A stretch of 64,000 bases of DNA, from NCBI RefSeq assembly GCF_000478195.2, contig NZ_AUZM01000018.1:1-64000 (forward strand). Reading direction: 5' to 3'. How positions within the stretch are numbered: the first letter of the stretch is position 1; each line of letters starts with the position of its first letter. The notes under the pieces were generated by a model. It made no database searches. It worked only from the letters and a program-made list of their open reading frames with translations, and was not told the origin of the DNA. This stretch comes from Lyngbya aestuarii BL J (GTDB lineage Bacteria; Cyanobacteriota; Cyanobacteriia; Cyanobacteriales; Microcoleaceae). Made by a program: the position numbers and the translations under genes. Shown piece by piece: positions 36,786 to 45,561 of this stretch.

Positions 36786-39700
36786 TCAGTCATTATTAAT
36801 CGTAAATTGAGCGACACCCTTTTGAAGTTCACCCGCCACACCCAACAACTGTGTAAAAGACTCAGCAACGGTGAGAGATTGTTCCGAGGTAGAATGAGCA
36901 ATTGCAGCGACTTCTTGCATTGTACCGGACAATTGACTGGAAGTTTGGGCTTGAGTGGTTGCAGAATCGGCAATTTCTTCGACTAACTCCCGAATTGAAC
37001 GACTCACCTCCACTAAATCCGTTAAGGTGTGACGAGTATCTTTCACCAATTTTGTTCCTAATAATACCCGTTTCATTCCCACTTGCATCGCCCGAATTAC
37101 CTCTTTTGTTTCCGCTTGAATTTCTTCAACAATTTGTTCAATTTCTGCCGATGCACTTGCAGACTGTTCGGCTAAAGTTCGCACTTCTGTTGCGACTGTT
37201 GCAAACCCTTGATCATCTTGACTGGCGCGAGTGGCTTCGACAGAGGCATTCAACGCCAAAACATTAGTTTGGTTCGCAAACTCCCCAATTAAACTAACAA
37301 CTCGGGAAATCTTCTTAGACGCTTCGCCCAAATTTTTCACCTTACGGGCGGTTGCATGAACCGTTTTTTGAATCACCACAATTCCCTCAACGGTGCGGTT
37401 CATTGCCTGATCTGAAGTCTGCAAAATCTGACTGGCTTGTTGAACTTTCATTTCTGCGGCTTGGGCATTTTGAGCCACCGCTTGAATCGAATTTGCCATG
37501 ACTTGAATCTGAGTCAAGGCATCTGAAATTGTTTCAGCTTGTCGCAAAGCTTCATTCGATAATTGCTTAATCTCCTGTTCACTTCCTTGTGCGGTTTGAG
37601 TCACCACAGTCGCTGCTGATTGGACTTGCAAAACTAATCGTTGTAAGTTCTCAATCGTAGCATTAAAAAAGTCCGCCACTGTTCCCATTACCCCTTCACT
37701 GACTCGCGCCCGTACCGTTAAATCTCCACTAAATGAGTCTTCAATATCTTCTAAAAAGTCTTCTATTTGTTGTTGCAGCATTTCATTTTGTTGCTGCTGT
37801 TCATCGGATGCTTTTTCTGCGGCTTGACGGGCTTGTTGAACTTGTTCGAGCAGTTGGGCTTGTTCGAGGGCATAACCGACTTGCAACGCCACTTGTTTAA
37901 ACACTTCGACTTCTGATGCTGCCCATTGTCGCTTACTGGAACATTGATGTACTCCCAACAAACCATAAAGTTTTTGATCGACTAAAATCGGCACAACAAT
38001 ATTCGCTTTCACTTGCCATTTTTGTAGTTGTTCTTGGTGACAATCACTCAACCCAGCAGTCGTAATATCTTCAGTCACCTGAATTTTACCTTTGCGGTAA
38101 GCTTCGACATATTCAGCCGGAAAACAAGGAACTTCGGTTTCCATTTCTATGATTTTTAACCAACCCGGTTTAACGGACTCAAATGAGATTTCCCCGTGCC
38201 AATTTTCATCAAACCGATAAACAACAATTCGATCCGCTTGCATCAAAGATAACGATTCTTCTACCGTCGTGTTAAAAATTTGTTCATAATTAAGAGACTG
38301 ACGAATTCGAGAACTAATCTCACTCAGTTGACGCGCTTGTTGAGTCGCCGCCCGTTGTTGTTCTAGCAGAAACGCCTGATCGACCGCGTAACCGACTTGA
38401 ATCGCAATTTGCCGAATAAAGTCAATTTCTGTCGATTTCCATTTGCGAGGACTCGAACATTGATGAGCAATTAATAACCCCTGTAATTTTTGATTCACCA
38501 CAATCGGCGCGACTAAATTTGCCTTGACTTCAAAGGGTTCAAGCTGACGAAGATGACAGTCTGTTAACCCCGCTTCATAGATATTTTCTGTGGCTTTTAC
38601 CCGACCTTTCAGGTAAGGTTTAACATAGTTTTGAGCAAAACAGGGATCGGCGATATTTGCCCCCAACGCCTCCGGAAAACCGACCGCCACCGATTCGGCA
38701 ACCACAGTCCCCGCCCAATTTTCATCAAATTGATAAACAACAACCCGATCGCTTTTTATTGCCTCTTGAGTATCTTCAACCGTAGTATTAAAAATATCTT
38801 TGGAGTTGAGAGATTCGCGAATATGAGAACTAATTTGATTGAGGCGGGTTGCCCGTTCTGCGGCTTCTTGTTGTTGTTGGAGCAAAATCACCTGATCGAG
38901 TGCTAAACTCAGTTGGGTAGCGAGTTGTTTAACAAAGCTAATATCAGACTCTTTCCACGCTCTCGGCCCGGAACATTGATGGATAATTAACAATCCGTGT
39001 AAACGAGTTTCAGCAATAATTGGGGCGACAATATTGGCTTTCACTGCAAAGGGTTCGAGAAGTTTAATATGACACTCACTTAACCCGGACTCGTGTAGGT
39101 TTTCCATCGTACTGACCCGACCCCGAAAGTAGGGTTTCACATACTGACCCGCAAAGCAAGGATCAGCGATTTTTTTACCCATCGTTGTCGGCCAACGTTT
39201 ATCTACCGATTCTGCAACAACGGTACCGATCCAATCTTCATCAAATTGATAAATAATTGCCCGATCTGCTTTTAAGGCGCTGCGAGTTTCTTCAACAATC
39301 GTATCAAAAACTTCATCTGCACTCCGAGAGTTTCGCAGTTGGGTAATAATGTCATTGAGAAGACGGGCTTTTTTGGCGGCCGCTTGCTGTTCTTCGAGGG
39401 CTGAGGCTTGGTCGAGGGCATAACCGACTTGGATGGCAACGTTGCGAATCAGATCGATTTCTAAGTCTGTCCACACTCTCGGCGCTGAACATTGATGAGC
39501 GATTAGTAGCCCCATCAGTTTATTATTAACTAAAATTGGAGCAACTAAATTGGCTTTAACGGCAAAGGGTTCGAGTTGACCCAGATAGCATTCAGTTAAA
39601 CCCGCTTCATAGATGTTGGTTGTGGCTTTAACTCGTCCGCGTAGGTAGGGCTGTACATAGCGATCGGCAAAACAGGGATCAGCAATTTGCGCCCCTAACG

Positions 39701-40721
39701 CCATCGGCCATTGGTTATCGACAGACTCGGCAATGACGGTACCTTTCCAATGGGCATCAAATTCATAAACCACGACGCGATCGCTATTGATTGCCTCTCG
39801 GGTTTCTTCGACTGCCGCAGTCAGAATATCTTCAACGTTGAGGGATTTTCGCAGTCCGGTGTTGATCTGGTTGAGGCGTTGGGCGATGCGGGTGGCTTCT
39901 CGTTGTTGTTGTAATAATAAGGCTTGATCGATCGCATACCCGAGTTGAATGGCGAGTTGTCGCATAAATTCAACTTCTGCATCAACCCACTGACGGGGTT
40001 CGCTACATTGATGGGCGATCAGCAAACCATATAGATGGCCGGTGGGGTTGTCGCTGGTTTTGGCCAGGATCGGGGCAACGAGGTTTGCCATGACTGCAAA
40101 GGGTTCGAGTTGATTGAGATGACAGTCTGTTAACCCCGCCTCATAAATGTTGGCAGTGGCTTTAACTCGGCCTTTTTGGTAATATTCTACATAGCGATCG
40201 GCAAAGCAGGGATCGGCGATTTCCGCACCAAAGGCGATCGGCCAATTGAGGTCTACCGACTCAGCGACAACGGTACCTTTCCAATTCTCATCAAACTGAT
40301 AAACAATCACGCGATCGCTTTGGAGGGCAGCCCGGGCGTCTTCAACGAGGGTTTTGAAGATATCTTCTAACGTTAGAGATTCCCGCATTCGGGAGGTAAT
40401 TTGGTTAATCAGTTCGGCGCGTTCGGCTGCTGCCCCTTCTTTTTCAATTAAGGCTTGCAGTTGGTTAACTCGGCGATCAATATTAGACCGTAATACATTT
40501 AATTCTTTGGCTAATATTGTGGTTTTGGCTTTCAATCCGATCGGGGGAGTCGCCGAGGATTCAACAACGGTTGGGGTGATTGTTTCTAGATCTGCGGTTG
40601 ATTCGGAGGAGTTAGATTTGGTGTTTTCTGTGCCTTTTTGGGGAGAAAGTGCCGCGCGACGATTAGAATTGGACGGGCGATTGTCGGGGGAGTTTGAAGG
40701 ACGATAAGGTGTTTTAGTCAT
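36786..40721 (-). CDS. Soluble methyl-accepting photoreceptor with five tandem DXCF-type cyanobacteriochrome GAF domains (PixJ-like)
   Basis: 1311 residues with no transmembrane helix. Five GAF domains are spaced about 172-178 residues apart. Each carries two cysteines exactly 28 residues apart: 172/200, 350/378, 522/550, 694/722 and 866/894. The first cysteine sits in DPCF (GAF1-4) or VPCF (GAF5), the second in CH (GAF1, 3, 4, 5) or CY (GAF2). In TePixJ the DXCF and canonical cysteines are also 28 apart (Cys494 and Cys522). A HAMP-like segment (about 985-1045) and an MCP signalling domain follow (to about 1300; FANQTNVLALNASVEATRA hairpin). Blue-type light sensing is inferred; chromophore binding is not proven. 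Confidence 0.9.
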   Translation of the reverse strand: MTKTPYRPSNSPDNRPSNSNRRAALSPQKGTENTKSNSSESTADLETITPTVVESSATPPIGLKAKTTILAKELNVLRSNIDRRVNQLQALIEKEGAAAERAELINQITSRMRESLTLEDIFKTLVEDARAALQSDRVIVYQFDENWKGTVVAESVDLNWPIAFGAEIADPCFADRYVEYYQKGRVKATANIYEAGLTDCHLNQLEPFAVMANLVAPILAKTSDNPTGHLYGLLIAHQCSEPRQWVDAEVEFMRQLAIQLGYAIDQALLLQQQREATRIAQRLNQINTGLRKSLNVEDILTAAVEETREAINSDRVVVYEFDAHWKGTVIAESVDNQWPMALGAQIADPCFADRYVQPYLRGRVKATTNIYEAGLTECYLGQLEPFAVKANLVAPILVNNKLMGLLIAHQCSAPRVWTDLEIDLIRNVAIQVGYALDQASALEEQQAAAKKARLLNDIITQLRNSRSADEVFDTIVEETRSALKADRAIIYQFDEDWIGTVVAESVDKRWPTTMGKKIADPCFAGQYVKPYFRGRVSTMENLHESGLSECHIKLLEPFAVKANIVAPIIAETRLHGLLIIHQCSGPRAWKESDISFVKQLATQLSLALDQVILLQQQQEAAERATRLNQISSHIRESLNSKDIFNTTVEDTQEAIKSDRVVVYQFDENWAGTVVAESVAVGFPEALGANIADPCFAQNYVKPYLKGRVKATENIYEAGLTDCHLRQLEPFEVKANLVAPIVVNQKLQGLLIAHQCSSPRKWKSTEIDFIRQIAIQVGYAVDQAFLLEQQRAATQQARQLSEISSRIRQSLNYEQIFNTTVEESLSLMQADRIVVYRFDENWHGEISFESVKPGWLKIIEMETEVPCFPAEYVEAYRKGKIQVTEDITTAGLSDCHQEQLQKWQVKANIVVPILVDQKLYGLLGVHQCSSKRQWAASEVEVFKQVALQVGYALEQAQLLEQVQQARQAAEKASDEQQQQNEMLQQQIEDFLEDIEDSFSGDLTVRARVSEGVMGTVADFFNATIENLQRLVLQVQSAATVVTQTAQGSEQEIKQLSNEALRQAETISDALTQIQVMANSIQAVAQNAQAAEMKVQQASQILQTSDQAMNRTVEGIVVIQKTVHATARKVKNLGEASKKISRVVSLIGEFANQTNVLALNASVEATRASQDDQGFATVATEVRTLAEQSASASAEIEQIVEEIQAETKEVIRAMQVGMKRVLLGTKLVKDTRHTLTDLVEVSRSIRELVEEIADSATTQAQTSSQLSGTMQEVAAIAHSTSEQSLTVAESFTQLLGVAGELQKGVAQFTINND

Positions 40722-40803
40722 TGGTTTTAGTGTTAAATTATCGGGGGATATTTTTAGGCAAAAAGGGGTTGATTGATTGCAACAAAGGGATCAAACTCAA
40801 TGT

Positions 40804-41334
40804 TTATTCCTGAACTAAATCTCGGAGGATTGCTTCGAGATCAAGAATGGGTAAAATTGTATCTTGAGAACTGACCCAACTTCCTTGAATCCAATGGGGT
40901 TGAATCGGAGTGATTGATTCTTTTTGATGGGGAGATTTTTTGAGGGATTTAAGTTGAGAATAACTGAGTTCAGGTGCTTGAATACTCGAGGATTCACAGC
41001 TTATTAATTCCCCGATTTGAGCGACCCATAAACCAATATTGCCTCGGTGAATTCTGGCTTTAATAATGCTACAATTAGACTGAATGTTTGTGGGTTTTCT
41101 CAGCGGTTCAAAACCAAACAGATAGGCAAGATCGACCAACCAAAGGACTTCCCCTTGCCAGGGACAGACTCCGATCACCGCTAAAGGCATCTCTGATATC
41201 GGTATAATTTGGGTGGGATCGAGTCGAATGATCTCTGCTAATTGGTGAGCGGACAACAGGGCTTGCAGAGTGGGGTTGAGCGAAAAACTAAAAAATTGTT
41301 CAGTGGGAGTCGAACTGGCAGATTTCCCCTTCAT
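40804..41334 (-). CDS. CheW-like adaptor (PixI-like)
   Basis: 176 residues with a CheW fold: FFSFSLNP at the N-terminus, VIGVCPWQGEVLWLVDLAYLFG, IQPHWIQGSW and LPILDLEAIL. It would bridge the MCP and CheA. It lies 82 bases before the MCP gene in the same operon. The length is normal for a stand-alone CheW. Confidence 0.9.
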   Translation of the reverse strand: MKGKSASSTPTEQFFSFSLNPTLQALLSAHQLAEIIRLDPTQIIPISEMPLAVIGVCPWQGEVLWLVDLAYLFGFEPLRKPTNIQSNCSIIKARIHRGNIGLWVAQIGELISCESSSIQAPELSYSQLKSLKKSPHQKESITPIQPHWIQGSWVSSQDTILPILDLEAILRDLVQE

Positions 41335-41531
41335 TTTCGGTCTAATATGATAAAATCAATAACCTAAATCGAAGATTTTGATTCGACTTTTGGTTAACTT
41401 TCTTTATTTTAACTTAACTTTTCTTAAAATCTGCTTGAGCTTAAAAAAACGTTTCAGAGTTTTTTCGGGGTGTCAATCCTGTATTTAGGGTAATTTGAAT
41501 CCCTCAATTTTTTTAAAGGTTATCCTATTTT

Positions 41532-42791
41532 TTAAGAATTGATCATCGGTTTAACCGTATAATCAGAAGTCGGAGCGGGATCTTTTTTAGCTCCTTCTCT
41601 GAAATTGTAAGCTCTCAGCAGGGGGAATTTTTGGGCGAGGTGTTGGCGAACTACTTGCAAAGTCTCGCGAGGATTGGGCGGCTTACTCAAAAAATCCGTT
41701 GCACCTGCGATTTTGGCATAGTTTCTATCGACGACTGTATCTCGACTGGTGAGAATAATCACAGGGGTATTCTGAAAAATAGGAGCATTGCGTAAAAACT
41801 TACAAACAATATATCCATTTGCATTGGGCATGACTAAATCCAGAAAGATTAAATCAGGTTTATGTTCTGCAATTTGAGCCAGTCCTTTGACGGGATTTTG
41901 AATACTTAAAATTTGACATCCCACAGGTTCGAGAATTTGCTTGAGACTTTCTACTGCAACTGGACTATCATCAATACAGGCGATTAAAGGTTGTTTACGA
42001 GTTGATGTTTTTTCGGTTTGAACGGTTAAATTATTCGTTTGTTCGGCAACTGAATCAGTCTGTACAGCTAAATCGGGCAACATTCTAAACTTTAAAAGTC
42101 CTTTCTGAACTAAAGGAATTAAAGCACGAGCAATCGTTACAATCGGCTTTTGAATTTTCTGGGAAATATCCCATAAAGTTAACTCTCCATTGAGATATTT
42201 GACTAAACCGGAGAGGGCTTTGGGATTGACGGGTTTTGTTAAAATCGGAGCCAGATTAGGGTCAAGATGGCTTAAATGAGCCGTTTGCCATTGCGTTTGC
42301 ATCTGGGTGACTTGAAGTAAAATTTTTTTCACTTCTGAGTCACAAAAAGAAAGGTGTTTGGAAAAGCCAGACTGGAGAGCAGTTTGAGCTTCCCATTGAA
42401 ACTGGAAGTCAACATAGCGACTCATGGAAAACAACACTTCACTGATGACTCGTCGGATGACTGCTTTGGCTTGAGTCAGGTTGAGTTCTTGACGACGAAT
42501 TCCTTGGTATAAAAGTTTATATTCCCAAAGTGAAGAATTGAGAGAGGAGGGGAGTTTAACCGTAATTTTCGGACAGTATTTGTCAACACTTCTTGACCAA
42601 CGACGCACACGATGAATGTGAGAGGTTGCATACAACAGTTGACCCTGGCTGAAGTAAAGACTTCCTTCTTCAGTATGGCTACTAAGAATGAGGATACCAC
42701 TTTCGTTCTGTTGACTCAATCTATCGAGTTCTTCAGCGAGCCGCTTGAGATGTACAGATTCTATTATGGTCATGGTTGGTTGGGTAGACAC
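41532..42791 (-). CDS. PatA-type response regulator (DUF4388 + receiver), copy 2
   Basis: 419 residues. An N-terminal DUF4388-like domain (about 1-120, SGILILSSH, LYFSQGQLLYATSHIHRVRRW) and a linking helical region precede a C-terminal receiver (about 270-395) with acidic IDDSP, phospho-site IFLDLVMP and the Lys of LSKPP. It is clearly paralogous to the protein at 43754-44917. Members of this group are named PatA after the heterocyst-pattern protein, but the Pix-operon form (PixG) works in phototaxis. An unusual strong inverted repeat lies upstream (42909-42940). Confidence 0.9.
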   Translation of the reverse strand: MSTQPTMTIIESVHLKRLAEELDRLSQQNESGILILSSHTEEGSLYFSQGQLLYATSHIHRVRRWSRSVDKYCPKITVKLPSSLNSSLWEYKLLYQGIRRQELNLTQAKAVIRRVISEVLFSMSRYVDFQFQWEAQTALQSGFSKHLSFCDSEVKKILLQVTQMQTQWQTAHLSHLDPNLAPILTKPVNPKALSGLVKYLNGELTLWDISQKIQKPIVTIARALIPLVQKGLLKFRMLPDLAVQTDSVAEQTNNLTVQTEKTSTRKQPLIACIDDSPVAVESLKQILEPVGCQILSIQNPVKGLAQIAEHKPDLIFLDLVMPNANGYIVCKFLRNAPIFQNTPVIILTSRDTVVDRNYAKIAGATDFLSKPPNPRETLQVVRQHLAQKFPLLRAYNFREGAKKDPAPTSDYTVKPMINS

Positions 42792-42908
42792 AGAATGAGC
42801 AATATTAGATAAATCAGGTAGATAGAAGCGATAACAAATACCAACTCTACTCCGTAAGATAGATTGACATCTTCGCAGGAAGTTGGTAATTCTACTGTAT
42901 CATTAAGG

Positions 42909-42940
42909 CTGATCGAAAATTACACCTGAATTTCGATCAG
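42909..42940. promoter_or_regulatory. Strong inverted repeat upstream of the second PatA-like gene
   Basis: CTGATCGAAAATT and AATTTCGATCAG pair over 12 bases, one extra A in one arm, with a seven-base spacer. No T-run follows on either side, so it looks more like an operator or leader hairpin than a terminator. It lies 118 bases upstream of the start at 42791. The rest of the 489-base gap 42792-43280 shows no gene. Confidence 0.5.
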
Positions 42941-43280
42941 GCGACAATTGCATCTCAAAACTAGAAATACAATCTCATTTCTTTTTTTATTTTCGTCGAA
43001 CTCATTGGGTTCTGATCTCAATGAGTCTCAGAAAATTTACATCCTTCCCCAGATCTATCAGATGTCACAGGCTTCTACATCTAATTTTAAATCGTTTTTC
43101 TGATCTTGATATTAATTTTTGTTGAACAGTCTAAAAAATCTTGTTTGTGAAACAGTTTATGCTGATTGAGTCAATTTCTCTCAATGATAAATTTTGTATT
43201 GAGTTTACAAGGTAAAATTGAGTATTTATCATCAATACTTTCCCGCTCAATCAACCCCCATTATTTTCAAAAAAATGATT

Positions 43281-43667
43281 CTAAGCGAGTCCTGCTTTTC
43301 CAGAAGGCAAAGTCACCTTTCTAACTGTGTTGATTAATTCTTCGCGATCAATTGGTTTGGTTACATAGGCAGATGCTCCTTGTTTTAAGCCCCAATTCTT
43401 ATCAATTTTGGCGGATTTACTTGAACAAATCACAATCGGAATATGAGCAGTTGTATTTTGATTTTTTAGCTCCCGACACAATCCAAATCCACTTTGACCC
43501 GGTAAAACTACATCCGTAACAATAGCATCAAAAATTTTATGTTCCAGCAAAACTTTTGCAGCTTCAGCAGTGCTAACATTATGGACATCAAAACCCGATT
43601 GACGCAAGCAACCAATCATCAGATCGGCTTCAGTCGGATTGTCTTCTATCACTAATATACTTGTCAT
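43281..43667 (-). CDS. CheY-like single-domain response regulator (PixH-like)
   Basis: 128 residues, one receiver domain: IEDNPTEAD acidic pair, phospho-site IVTDVVLP, CSSKS and the Lys of VTKPI. It is of normal length for CheY. Its place between the PatA-like gene and CheW matches PixH. Confidence 0.93.
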   Translation of the reverse strand: MTSILVIEDNPTEADLMIGCLRQSGFDVHNVSTAEAAKVLLEHKIFDAIVTDVVLPGQSGFGLCRELKNQNTTAHIPIVICSSKSAKIDKNWGLKQGASAYVTKPIDREELINTVRKVTLPSGKAGLA

Positions 43668-43753
43668 TGAACAACCTCATCAAAAATTTAAAATGTGGAC
43701 TCAAACTTCATTCAAAATTTACACTCGATTCAATCCTATATGATAACTTAGGT

Positions 43754-44917
43754 TTAAACCTTGGAGGATTGAGGCAGATATTTGCGAACCAGTTCCAGAG
43801 TTTCCTGTGGCTGAGGAGGCTTAACCAGAAAGTCAGAAGCACCCACAAGTTTAGCACGACTTCGATCAATCACATTATCCTGACTGGTCAAAATAATCAC
43901 AGGTGTTTTTTCAAATAAAGGTGCATTTCGTAAAAATTGACAAACTGTATAACCATTAGCATTAGGCATGATTAAATCTAAAAAGATTAAATCAGGTTTT
44001 TGTTCAGCAATTTGAGCCAAGGCTTTTATGGGGTCTTGAATTCCGACAACCTTATAGCCAGCAGGTTCAAGAATTTTGCGTAAACTTTGAGCGACAACCG
44101 GACTATCATCAATACAAGCAATCAAAAACGGAGTTTTAGGGGTTGTTTGAGGTGAACGAACTGAAGCCGAAGTCGCCCCTGTTGGTGTTGGTAGAGGTGT
44201 GGATAAATCTGGAATTTGCCGCAGTTGTAAAATCCCTTTTTTGATCAAAGGAACCAAAGCACGAGTAATACTGATGACTGATTTTCCCATCCTTAAAGAA
44301 ATATCCCAGAGGGTAAACCTTCCATCAAGATATTGGGCTAGACCCGAAAGACTTTGAGGATTGAGTTTCTTTTTAGAAGCCGGAGATAAATTCGGATGAA
44401 TGCTGCTTAAACCTGCTGTTTGCCACTGCTGCTGCATTTGAGCGGCTCGTGTAAAAATTTGCTCAATTTCAGAAAAAGACAGGGCTAAACCGAGAGAAAG
44501 ATGAGTCTTTTTTTCAGAAGAAGGTTTCCATTCAAGACTAATATCAGTATATCGAGCTAAAGAAAATAACACTTCTAAACTGACTTGACGAATCACAATT
44601 TTAGCTTGAGTCAGACTAATTTTTTCTCGGGCAACTCCTTCATAAAGCATCTGATATTCCCACGGTGTTGTACTCTGATCAAATGTCAGCAACGCCGATG
44701 AAGGTTGCCAATCTGGACAATACTTGAGAACTGCTCTTTTCCAACGTCGTACCTGATGACGCTCAGTTGTAACATAGAGTAGCCGACCATAAAACAGGTG
44801 AAACTTTCCGTCTTTGTCATGGGTAGAGAAGCACAAGTCTCCGGTTGCCATTTGTTGACATCGGTGATCGAGTTCTTGTACCAATCGCTGATAGGGAGTA
44901 GATTCGTCAGTTTTCAT
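43754..44917 (-). CDS. PatA-type response regulator (DUF4388 + receiver), copy 1 (PixG-like)
   Basis: 387 residues in the same order as the paralogue: DUF4388-like domain (about 1-115, GDLCFSTHDKDGKFHLFYGRL), middle helical region, receiver (about 250-380) with IDDSPV, IFLDLIMP and LVKPP. First gene of the Pix-ordered cluster, 86 bases upstream of the CheY-like gene, so it takes the position of pixG. Both PatA copies keep all receiver residues needed for phosphorylation. Confidence 0.92.
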   Translation of the reverse strand: MKTDESTPYQRLVQELDHRCQQMATGDLCFSTHDKDGKFHLFYGRLLYVTTERHQVRRWKRAVLKYCPDWQPSSALLTFDQSTTPWEYQMLYEGVAREKISLTQAKIVIRQVSLEVLFSLARYTDISLEWKPSSEKKTHLSLGLALSFSEIEQIFTRAAQMQQQWQTAGLSSIHPNLSPASKKKLNPQSLSGLAQYLDGRFTLWDISLRMGKSVISITRALVPLIKKGILQLRQIPDLSTPLPTPTGATSASVRSPQTTPKTPFLIACIDDSPVVAQSLRKILEPAGYKVVGIQDPIKALAQIAEQKPDLIFLDLIMPNANGYTVCQFLRNAPLFEKTPVIILTSQDNVIDRSRAKLVGASDFLVKPPQPQETLELVRKYLPQSSKV

Positions 44918-45561
44918 CCAATCCTCATTTTCTCATAATGTTTGCCGATAGAGGAAACTTGGCAATCATTAGGGAACTCAGTTGATCCTTTATTTTTTAT
45001 TATCACACATATAGGTGACAACAGGACTAGAGGGCACTCATCATCTGGGTTGTTAGAAATAATATTTGATTAAGTTTTTCCGTAAAATCTACCTGTGTAT
45101 AGAGAAACTCTGTATCCTCTTGATCTACACATTCCGTAATGTTATGTTCATTTAGTATTAGTGATCAGAGAATATTAACAATTGTCTACACATTTTCAGT
45201 CAATTTATAAAAAAGTTTATTCTTCATTCGCCATTCTCCTTTCCGAGAGCATCAACCCAACTTCTCTCTGTTTGCGGCTCGGTTTATGCTTAAGGTATAA
45301 TCTAATCTACTGGGTTGATCTTGTCAAGGAAAACTGAACCTGTACACCCTGACCCGATCTTCTGGAACAGTCACACCGAGTTAATGCAGGTTCTTCTCTA
45401 TATAATGTCCAATATTGATTGTTTTTAATCAATATTTCATCAGTTCTCAAATTCTAATCTAAAAAAATTATCAAAATCGACTTTATCGCTCCGCACTCTT
45501 GAAAATTTATGGATAGACTGAATCAGATTCAGATTGTTATGTTAGTTACTCCCCACCTGCA
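44918..45561. other. Divergent promoter region between the phototaxis cluster and the REC-GGDEF-EAL gene
   Basis: 644 bases without a gene. CTACACATT occurs twice (near 45125 and 45185), and a TATAAT-like sequence is near 45401-45406 for the plus-strand gene. Other motifs are not clear. Confidence 0.45.
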
